Program-made: the position numbers and the translations under genes
Shown here: positions 14,590 to 20,053 of the stretch, piece by piece
Position numbering within the stretch: the stretch's first letter is position 1
Layout of the letters: each line of letters opens with the position of its first letter
Notes under the pieces: model-generated
Told to the model about the DNA's origin: nothing
Seen by the model: the letters and a program-made list of their open reading frames with translations, nothing else
Databases searched by the model: none
DNA from: an uncultured Lachnospiraceae bacterium
GTDB taxonomy: Bacteria; Bacillota; Clostridia; Lachnospirales; Lachnospiraceae
NCBI GenBank assembly: GCA_934351925.1
Contig: CAKRJT010000039.1
Coordinates: forward strand, 1-20,053
DNA: 20,053 bases
Direction: 5' to 3'

Positions 14590-15499
14590 TAGCTGCACCT
14601 CCCGTCAGATTAAGAAAATAAGTCTCAAGCTCCTCGCTTGTGATGGATATTCCCTTCACCGGAATTCCCGCCTTCGCAAGCTCCATATTGACGAGCGCAC
14701 TCTCGTTTAATCTCTCAAAAATGTGGATATGCTCCTTATCCACCACCTGATAATTGACAAAGCCCATGGCATCTAGAACAGGAATTGCCTCCCTCGGATT
14801 GTCCAGGGTAAGCTCCATCCTCTCGCCGCATTTTTTCATAAGCTCCTCTCTCGTGAGTTCCTGCAAAAGGCTTCCGTTATGAATAATTCCGTAATCCGTC
14901 GCAATCTTTGAAAGCTCCTCCAAAATATGGCTTGAAATACATATTGTCATGCTGCGCTCATTTTTTAACCTCAAAATCGTATCCCTAATCTCGGCAATGC
15001 CCTGCGGGTCGAGACCGTTTATCGGCTCATCAAGAACCAACAAATCCGGTTCACCTACAAGCGCAAGTCCAATTCCAAGGCGCTGTTTCATTCCCAGCGA
15101 AAAATGCTTTGTCTTTTTCCTTCCCACGTTATCAAGTCCGACAACCCTCAGAATTTCCTCTATGTAGCCCTTTTTCTTTATTCCGAAAAGCTTACACTTG
15201 ATATTCAGATTTTCATACGCCGTCATGCTGCCATACAGCCCCGGAGCCTCGATGAGACACCCAACGCGCGATCTTATCTGCCGCATATCCTTTCCCTTAT
15301 ATCCGAAAAGCTCAATCTCGCCGTCCGTCGCCTCCGCAAGTCCGCTTATCATCCTGAGACAGGTTGTCTTTCCGGCACCGTTCCTTCCGATGAAGCCGTA
15401 GATGGCTCCCTTTTTGATATGCAGGCTGACACCGTTTACTGCCTTATAGTGCCCGTACTGCTTGGTCAAATTTCTCGTTTCCAGTAACATTTCACCCAA
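14582..15499 (-). CDS. ABC transporter ATPase (BcrA / lantibiotic-exporter-like)
   Basis: 305 residues. Walker A IGRNGAGKTT (37-46), signature FSLGMKQRL (133-141; this class has LGMKQ instead of LSGGQ), Walker B LLVLDEP (153-159), D-loop NGLDPQG, H191 in SSHILEE. LGMKQ, and INGLDP after Walker B, are typical of BcrA-type exporters. The start is taken as TTG at 15497-15499, 10 bases after AGGAG; the in-frame ATG three codons on (MLLETRN) is about 19 bases from that SD. An ATG immediately beside the SD opens a five-codon frame that ends two bases before that second ATG. It is 87 bases after the response regulator gene, in a gap with repeat-type regulatory DNA. Confidence 0.92.
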   Translation of the reverse strand: MGEMLLETRNLTKQYGHYKAVNGVSLHIKKGAIYGFIGRNGAGKTTCLRMISGLAEATDGEIELFGYKGKDMRQIRSRVGCLIEAPGLYGSMTAYENLNIKCKLFGIKKKGYIEEILRVVGLDNVGRKKTKHFSLGMKQRLGIGLALVGEPDLLVLDEPINGLDPQGIAEIRDTILRLKNERSMTICISSHILEELSKIATDYGIIHNGSLLQELTREELMKKCGERMELTLDNPREAIPVLDAMGFVNYQVVDKEHIHIFERLNESALVNMELAKAGIPVKGISITSEELETYFLNLTGGAANA

Positions 15500-15530
15500 T
15501 TTTTTTCATCTCCTTTTTTTATTTGCCTTT

Positions 15531-15584
15531 ATCATAGCCGTACAATCCTAATTAAACGCAAATAAATAGTAAAAAAAGAGTAAA
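15531..15584 (-). promoter_or_regulatory. Candidate response-regulator-controlled promoter of the ABC exporter genes
   Basis: Two adjacent 11-base direct repeats on the minus strand, TTTACTCTTTT (15574-15584) and TTTACTATTTA (15563-15573), end 4 bases before the position of a poor -35 (GCGTTT, 15554-15559), with TATGAT (15531-15536) 17 bases further on. Tandem repeats about one helical turn apart, next to a weak -35, are the usual layout for activation by an OmpR-family dimer. Confidence 0.5.
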
Positions 15585-15586
15585 GC

Positions 15587-16270
15587 TTATTCATGTAAAC
15601 GGTAGCCTATTCCCCACACCGTCTCAATGTATTCCCTAGCCGTGACTTCCTTTATCTTCTTGCGGATATTGCTGATATGCACATCAAGCGTCTTTGTCTC
15701 GCCCATATAAGGCTCATTCCACGCATACTCAAAAATATCCTCCTTGCAAAATACACGCTTTGGATTTCTAAGCAGCAGCTCCAAAATTGCAAATTCCTGT
15801 CTGGTTATCTTAGAAAGCATTTTTCCGCAAACGCTGACCTGAAAGGTGGATTTGTTGAGCACCATATCCTTGAACGTAATAATATCTTCGACACAGCCGC
15901 TCTCCTGTGCACGGCGGAGCTGTACCTTAATTCTTGCTATGACCTCCCTGACCTCAAAGGGCTTCGTTATATAGTCATCGGCTCCGTCAATCAACACCTG
16001 CACCTTGTCATCGAGGCTGTCCTTCGCGGTCAGCACAATTACCGGAAGCTTTCCATTGCTGCGTATCTCCCCCAAAACCGTCTCCCCCGGGATACCCGGC
16101 AGCATCAGGTCAAGCAGCACCAGCGCATAGCCGTGTTCCTTCATATTTAAAAGAAGTCTCGCCTCCGTGCCCGAAAAAGCCTGCTCACAGGAATATCCCT
16201 CCTTCGTCAGCGCCTCACAGAGCAGATTATTAATATTGGTATCATCTTCCACAATCAGTATTTTCTGCAT
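15587..16270 (-). CDS. OmpR/PhoB-family response regulator
   Basis: 227 residues. Receiver domain 1-115: acidic pair D9-D10, phospho-acceptor D54 in VLLDLMLPG, T81 and K103 (ITKPFE). C-terminal winged-helix DNA-binding domain at about 130-226, with the recognition region TKTLDVHISNIRKKI and final ETVWGIGYRLHE. ATG follows TTAGGAGTTGTAAATC. Cognate partner is expected to be the kinase at 12828-13742, three genes on. No terminator is evident between this gene and the DUF4097 gene 91 bases upstream, so read-through from the PadR promoter is possible. Confidence 0.95.
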   Translation of the reverse strand: MQKILIVEDDTNINNLLCEALTKEGYSCEQAFSGTEARLLLNMKEHGYALVLLDLMLPGIPGETVLGEIRSNGKLPVIVLTAKDSLDDKVQVLIDGADDYITKPFEVREVIARIKVQLRRAQESGCVEDIITFKDMVLNKSTFQVSVCGKMLSKITRQEFAILELLLRNPKRVFCKEDIFEYAWNEPYMGETKTLDVHISNIRKKIKEVTAREYIETVWGIGYRLHE

Positions 16271-16361
16271 GATTTACAACTCCTAATTCTTATAACGCCC
16301 TATAGCAGCCCAAAAAGCACTTAAAACTGCCGTATTTTCGTACATCACTGCCACAATCTAT

Positions 16362-17342
16362 TTATTTAGAAGCATCAAACTTCACCGTGATATCCGCGTT
16401 TGATGTGTTCAGCTTAAGCTTTGACTGACCCTTTCCCCCGGTATATTTCTTTCCATGTACCTCGCTGCCAAGCTTAATGCTGCCGTTGCTGGTTTTAAGC
16501 TCATAGTAATAATCGCTGTCCTCGCCATAGAGTGATGCCTTTATGCTGCTGTTCGATGTATGTGCCTCGAGCAACCCGTCAAAATACACTTCCTTTAAGG
16601 ATATCTCGGCGTTGGTGGTCTTAAGGAGCGCCTCAACACCGCTCACCTCCTCAAGTTCGACCTTACCGTTGCTTGTCTTGACATTCAGCCGGTCCGCCTG
16701 CACGCTTGAGAGCTGTGCCGTTCCGTTGCTTGTAGTCACTGTAAGTTCTTCAGCCGTAACGCCCTCCACTCCGACATTGCTGTTGGTGGTCACCGCACTG
16801 AGTGTCTCCCCGCTCACATTTGAAAATGTTATGTTTGCATTCGTCGTGCCTGCACTCACCTTTCCCGTGGCAGAGATATCCTCGATAACAATATTTTCAT
16901 TGACAGTCGACACGTCTATTGACTCACACCCTCCGTCAGGGATATATAATTTTATGTACTGCTCAGCATCATTAAACAGATTGTAGATAAAGCTCAGCCT
17001 CGCGCCATTCATGGAATTTTTTATGATGAGCTCATCACCTTCTACCCCGAACTGTATATTGTCATCGTCATAGTTGTACAGCTTTACGTCCACACCGTAT
17101 TTGCCGTTGTCAGAGCTGTATATGTAGATTTTACAGTTGGCGGCATCGACCGTGACGCTCTTAAACGCGTCATAGTCCATATCGTTAAATGAAAATTCCT
17201 TAAATTGTGCGTCCGAGATTATGCCCTTTCCCGTAAAATCAAAAACTATTCCGCTTCCACCCATCACCTTTCCTATGGAGAACAGCGCTCCTCCCAGAAA
17301 TATACATGCAACCGCGGTCAGCAATAAGACCTTTTTTTTCAT
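16362..17342 (-). CDS. DUF4097 family beta-strand-repeat protein, membrane-anchored
   Basis: 326 residues. MKKKVLLLTAVACIFLGGAL is a signal anchor or uncleaved signal. The body is a run of short beta-strand repeats with a recurring (K/T)T(S/T)N element at about residues 166, 185, 203, 222, 241, 261 and 283, plus NTSN at 312, i.e. a period of 18-22 residues expected for a right-handed beta-helix or stacked solenoid (DUF4097/DUF4098 family). It is predicted to face outside. Function of the family is unknown; it commonly follows a PadR regulator and a DUF1700/HAAS protein, exactly as here, in Firmicutes. It lies 51 bases after the DUF1700 gene and is probably cotranscribed. Confidence 0.85.
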   Translation of the reverse strand: MKKKVLLLTAVACIFLGGALFSIGKVMGGSGIVFDFTGKGIISDAQFKEFSFNDMDYDAFKSVTVDAANCKIYIYSSDNGKYGVDVKLYNYDDDNIQFGVEGDELIIKNSMNGARLSFIYNLFNDAEQYIKLYIPDGGCESIDVSTVNENIVIEDISATGKVSAGTTNANITFSNVSGETLSAVTTNSNVGVEGVTAEELTVTTSNGTAQLSSVQADRLNVKTSNGKVELEEVSGVEALLKTTNAEISLKEVYFDGLLEAHTSNSSIKASLYGEDSDYYYELKTSNGSIKLGSEVHGKKYTGGKGQSKLKLNTSNADITVKFDASK

Positions 17343-17393
17343 TGTATCCTCACTCCTTTTTCAGATATCCCATAAAATATATGAGCCATACTT

Positions 17394-18113
17394 TTAATTT
17401 TTCTTAAAAATCACCTTAAAAGCACTCACAATTCCCTTTACAATGTGTACACCGAGGAAAAATGCGAGTATTCCTGCTCCAATCATAAACAGACCACCGC
17501 CGAGCACGATAAGTCCGTCCGCGAGCGACTTGCCAAAAGCCACAAAGCCCGCTACCACGCTTGCAACTCCCGCTATCGCACACGCCGCAAACACAACAAA
17601 CACTGCAAAGACAAAAACTACTACCACCAGCAGCAGGCTTAAAAGTATTGCCAGCCCCGCAAACGCCAACGGAGCCCATATCGGAGCCGTACATGCGAGG
17701 GCTATTATTTTTCCCGGTGATTTTTTCTTTTTGGTGATTTCCTCCTGCTCGTAATAAGTATAATTTCCATTACCTCCGTTTTCCGGATAACCATAGCCTG
17801 TGCTGTCTGAATAGCTGTAATTACTGTTATAATTGCCATTTCTGCTACTTTGTGAATTATTGCCATATACATTTTCCGTATTCTGTTTACTTGTATAATT
17901 CCCTGCACTGTAGCTCTCACTATTCTGTGCTCCGTTCCCGCTGCACAGTCTCACCGCGAGCTTCTCAGGTGCTCCAAGCTCCTCCATAGCCGCCCGTTCA
18001 TCGCCCGAATCACTGAAATATTCCAGATAATATCTTATAACATCATCCTTCTCATCATCTGTCATAGCCGTCAGATTATCCCTTAAAATCTGAAGATACT
18101 CATCTCTTGTCAT
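17394..18113 (-). CDS. DUF1700 / HAAS-domain membrane protein
   Basis: 239 residues in three parts. Residues 1-58 (MTRDEYLQILRDNL..., DVIRYYLEYF, AAMEELGAPEKLA) are the HAAS-type helical domain found with PadR regulators. Residues 61-125 are a low-complexity linker rich in Asn, Ser, Gly and Tyr (for example NGNYNSNYSYSDSTGYGYP). Residues 136-230 are very hydrophobic with three or four membrane segments and a Lys-rich end. The start overlaps the PadR gene by 14 bases, with GGAGGGAATAAGG as SD, so it is coupled to PadR translation. In this family the HAAS domain is thought to work with the PadR partner in a membrane stress signal; that role is inferred. Confidence 0.85.
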   Translation of the reverse strand: MTRDEYLQILRDNLTAMTDDEKDDVIRYYLEYFSDSGDERAAMEELGAPEKLAVRLCSGNGAQNSESYSAGNYTSKQNTENVYGNNSQSSRNGNYNSNYSYSDSTGYGYPENGGNGNYTYYEQEEITKKKKSPGKIIALACTAPIWAPLAFAGLAILLSLLLVVVVFVFAVFVVFAACAIAGVASVVAGFVAFGKSLADGLIVLGGGLFMIGAGILAFFLGVHIVKGIVSAFKVIFKKN

Positions 18114-18423
18114 CCTTATTCCCTCCCATAATGCTGTCTATAATATTCTTATACTCCTCCCATTCGAGCCTGTATGCCGCAAGCCTCTCACGCCCTGCCC
18201 CGGTTATCGAATAGTATCTTCTGTTCCTTCCGTTGTACGGCATATCATACACCGTAACCGACTCGTCCTTCTGCAATCGCCTGAGCACCGGGTACAGTGT
18301 GGACTCGGATATCTTCATAAGCTCCTTTATCCTCTGCGTCAGCTCATAACCATATACGTCCGACTGTTCCAAAACCGACAGCACACACGCATCCAAAAGC
18401 GATGCACTTACCTGAAAAGCCAT
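18100..18423 (-). CDS. PadR-family transcriptional regulator
   Basis: 107 residues, short PadR form with a winged helix (about 8-85): LLDACVLSVLEQSDVYGYELTQ, then SESTLYPVLRRLQKDESV and the wing YNGRNRRYYSITGAGRERL, and a short C-terminal dimerisation helix. ATG follows AAAGGAGGGCAGCC. First gene of the PadR-DUF1700-DUF4097 cassette. Its promoter (18526-18554) is overlapped by a near-perfect dyad, so autorepression is likely. Confidence 0.93.
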   Translation of the reverse strand: MAFQVSASLLDACVLSVLEQSDVYGYELTQRIKELMKISESTLYPVLRRLQKDESVTVYDMPYNGRNRRYYSITGAGRERLAAYRLEWEEYKNIIDSIMGGNKDDKR

Positions 18424-18522
18424 GGCTGCCCTCCTTTCAAAACCGGTTAAAGTCTTATCGTGCAGGCACGAACAACTTTTTGACCATCTGCCTCCGGCAT
18501 TTTATAATATTATTTCTTTTTC

Positions 18523-18554
18523 AATACTATACGTCGTATAATATTATATGTCAA
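18523..18554 (-). promoter_or_regulatory. PadR operon promoter with overlapping operator-like dyad
   Basis: TTGACA (18549-18554), 17-base spacer, TATAGT (18526-18531): almost consensus. A dyad centred at 18534 runs from 18523 to 18545 with one mismatched pair and covers the -10 and most of the spacer. Binding there would block RNA polymerase. The regulator is most likely the PadR product. Confidence 0.7.
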
Positions 18555-18582
18555 TATGTTTTATTACAGATTTTGCCATGAG

Positions 18583-18618
18583 GCTTGGAACCAGACCCCT
18601 GTCCCGGACGATTCAAGC
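18583..18618. other. REP-like GC-rich imperfect palindrome (uncertain)
   Basis: A GC-rich island in AT-rich DNA: GCTTG (18583-18587) and CAAGC (18614-18618) enclose GGAACCAGACCCCTGTCCC. The GACCCCTGTCCC style recalls REP sequences tied to REP-associated tyrosine transposases (RAYT). It is a single copy here, and the resemblance is from memory. Confidence 0.3.
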
Positions 18619-18647
18619 AAAAAATTCATTTTTTTCATATCTGGTTA

Positions 18648-18890
18648 TGATATAATCATTATATGATGTTGAGGTCAAAAGGTATTTTGACCTCTATGAT
18701 ATCAATGATATCGAATTGCTCCGCACTGCGTGCTCCCACAATTCTCAAAAACATTCGTAATTCGCACATTTTTCTTTGAAAAATGGCTGCTTACTCATGT
18801 TTTTGGCGGGTCACAATGTCAAAAATCCTCACGCAAGCAAGCTTGCATCGGACTTCTGACCTTTTGACCCTGATATCATTATATTAACTT
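18648..18890. mobile_element. Second palindromic MITE-like element, upstream of the HAD gene
   Basis: Terminal arms 18661-18683 and 18859-18881 match in 17 of 23 positions inverted, with an 11-base identical core ending in GGTCAAAAGGT. Nested inside are a perfect 10-bp hairpin (18671-18680 with 18685-18694), GATATCA/TGATATC (18698-18712), CAAAAACAT/ATGTTTTTG (18746-18754 with 18797-18805) and CATTTTTC/GAAAAATG (18767-18785). GCAAGCTTGC lies at 18837-18846. No gene is seen in 18555-18922. An extended -10 (TGATATAAT, 18648-18656) lies at the left edge and could place the whole element in the HAD gene's leader. Confidence 0.6.
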
Positions 18891-18922
18891 CAAAATTTTC
18901 TTTTTGTGGAGGCAGTCTTAAG

Positions 18923-19537
18923 ATGAATGATATAAAATGGATATTTTTTGACCTTGGTTCAACATTGGTCGACGAAAGTGCAGTTTATGAAAGCAGATGT
19001 AATTATGCAGTCAAACGGGCCGGTATAAGCCATGATGAATTTATGAAAAAAGTGTATAAGGCAGCCGTGACAAGCCCCACGCCAATCAAATCGGCTGCGC
19101 AGTATTATAATGTTATCCTTCCGGAATGGGACAATAGCTTGGAAAAACTCTTCACAGCGACAGAAGATGTTGTTAAGCACTTATCGCACAGATACAAATT
19201 AGGAATAATTGCAAATCAGACGCCGGGCACACAGGAACGGATTGATAACTGGGGCATTGGAAAATATTTTGATGTTGTAGTAGCTTCCGCCGAAGCCGGA
19301 TATGCCAAACCTGAGCAGGCTATTTTTAATATAGCACTCAAAAAAGCAGATTGCGCCCCAGAGAATGCCATAATGATTGGCGATAGACTTGACAATGATA
19401 TTGCTCCTGCGAAACAGCTCGGCATGAAAACTATCTGGGTGCGACAGGAATTGGCAAAATATCAAAATATTGATAACGAAAATGAACTTCCTGACTATAC
19501 AGTCGATGATATCGCCGATATATTGAATATTTTGTAA
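18923..19537 (+). CDS. HAD-superfamily hydrolase (phosphatase-like)
   Basis: 204 residues. Motif I FFDLGSTLVDE gives nucleophile D10, but the usual second Asp is G12. Motif II is IIANQT, motif III K129 in YAKPEQAIF, motif IV IGDRLDNDI (D154, D158). The cap is small and helical (about 17-80), as in subfamily I. Many HAD enzymes with DLG in place of DxD are phosphatases or dehalogenase-like with changed chemistry; the substrate is unknown. ATG follows GTGGAGGCAGTCTTAAG. Single gene, convergent with ilvB. A long structured element precedes it. Confidence 0.85.
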   Translation: MNDIKWIFFDLGSTLVDESAVYESRCNYAVKRAGISHDEFMKKVYKAAVTSPTPIKSAAQYYNVILPEWDNSLEKLFTATEDVVKHLSHRYKLGIIANQTPGTQERIDNWGIGKYFDVVVASAEAGYAKPEQAIFNIALKKADCAPENAIMIGDRLDNDIAPAKQLGMKTIWVRQELAKYQNIDNENELPDYTVDDIADILNIL

Positions 19538-19538
19538 A

Positions 19539-19579
19539 AAAGCCCGAATGACGAAATATTTATCCGCCATTCGGGCTTT
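19539..19579 (-). terminator. Terminator between HAD gene and ilvB
   Basis: 15-base arms (19539-19553 with 19565-19579), one mismatch, GC-rich core GCCCGAATG. On the minus strand it is followed by TTTTTT, so it ends ilvB transcription. The plus strand lacks a T-run after it but may still slow HAD transcription. Confidence 0.85.
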
Positions 19580-19624
19580 GTGAGGTGAAAATAATTTAAT
19601 TATGTATCAGTTTGCGCTTTTTCC

Positions 19625-20053
19625 CTAGCAATCAAGAAACTTCTCCTCGCCAAATGCTTCGGATATCGCTGCACCCGGTGCAACCATAGGGAATACCTTG
19701 TCATCCTTCTCGATGTGGCAGTCGAGCAGGCATGGAATGTTGAGCGCAATGGCATCCTTGATTGCTGCCTCGAACTCCTCGCAGGTAGTAACCTTATATG
19801 CTTTTGCTCCCATTGCCTCCGCAAGCTTGACAAAATCAACCTGGTCATCAAGAACCGTAGCTGAATATCTCTGTCCATAGAAAAGTGTCTGCCACTGGCG
19901 AACCATACCGAGAACGTGGTTATTTACAACAACCTCGATGACAGGGATATTGTATCTTGTGGCTGTGGCAATCTCATTCATGTTCATACGGAAGCAGCCG
20001 TCACCTGCAATATTGATGACCGTCTTATCCCTGCGTCCCCACTTAGCTCCGAT
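19625..20053 (-). CDS. ilvB: Acetolactate synthase large subunit, C-terminal part (5' end outside window)
   Basis: The last 142 residues of AHAS, which joins two pyruvates (or pyruvate and 2-oxobutyrate) in branched-chain amino acid synthesis. The ThDP/Mg motif is visible as GDGCFRMNMNEIATATRYNIP followed by VNN, and the diagnostic LGMVRQWQTLFYGQRYS comes next. The C-terminal end IPCLLDCHIEKDDKVFPMVAPGAA is typical of the catalytic subunit. The reading frame is open to the right window edge, so the start and the N-terminal and FAD-type domains lie beyond it. The ilvN gene is not downstream: a terminator follows 45 bases later. Confidence 0.95.
   Translation of the reverse strand: MGAKWGRRDKTVINIAGDGCFRMNMNEIATATRYNIPVIEVVVNNHVLGMVRQWQTLFYGQRYSATVLDDQVDFVKLAEAMGAKAYKVTTCEEFEAAIKDAIALNIPCLLDCHIEKDDKVFPMVAPGAAISEAFGEEKFLDC

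Noticed and set aside
16362..17342. Possible CRISPR-like or tandem DNA repeats in the DUF4097 gene
   Set aside because: The periodicity is at protein level (18-22 residues, TSN elements) with diverged codons; it reflects a beta-solenoid fold.
18470..18510. Possible 10-codon leader peptide starting at an ATG after GGAGG in the PadR leader
   Set aside because: The SD-to-ATG spacer is only 3 bases and the peptide has no run of regulatory codons.

Overview
The window reads as chromosomal DNA of a low-to-moderate GC Firmicute, most likely a gut Lachnospiraceae (class Clostridia; Agathobacter, Roseburia or Eubacterium-like). This is inferred from strong AGGAGG-type ribosome binding sites, TTGACA/TATAAT-type promoters, the gene content (MalY-type C-S lyase, PadR/HAAS/DUF4097 cassette, BcrAB-like ABC exporter with its own two-component system) and the protein style. 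No database search was possible.

Layout, left to right. 1-2015 (-): 3'-truncated glgB (glycogen branching enzyme) with promoter and a structured leader. 2325-3899 (-): GT-C type membrane glycosyltransferase behind a terminator-like hairpin. 4125-4463 (+): decayed IS1634/IS4-type transposase remnant. 4661-5494 (+): alpha/beta-hydrolase esterase of the xylan-esterase kind. 12635-5528 (-): a sulfur/methionine scavenging run, metN-metI-metQ importer, M20 amidohydrolase, Cys/Met-metabolism PLP enzyme, and (after a 300-bp palindromic element) a MalY/PatB aminotransferase. 18423-12828 (-): PadR regulator, DUF1700/HAAS protein, DUF4097 protein, then response regulator, ABC ATPase, ABC permease and histidine kinase, which looks like an envelope-stress or peptide-antibiotic response block. 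18923-19537 (+): HAD hydrolase behind a second palindromic element. 19625-20053 (-): 3' end of ilvB.

The most unusual signal is not a gene. Two diverged copies of a 125-140 base element sit in the 5' leaders of two unrelated genes, glgB (2021-2147) and metI (11452-11593), at exactly the same distance from the start codon. In the mRNA sense each folds into three hairpins plus a fourth that pairs the gene's own Shine-Dalgarno sequence with an upstream anti-SD. The two copies differ by changes that keep the pairing, including compensatory ones. Just upstream of each copy lies a second, orphan SD-like sequence, as if the element had inserted between the original SD and the start codon and replaced it with an SD that can be hidden. 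Two other long palindromic (MITE-like) elements lie at 6771-7078 and about 18648-18890. One of them carries competing pairing partners. Regulatory DNA worth attention includes a PadR-type dyad over a near-consensus promoter (18523-18554) and two adjacent 11-bp direct repeats in front of the ABC exporter genes (15563-15584).
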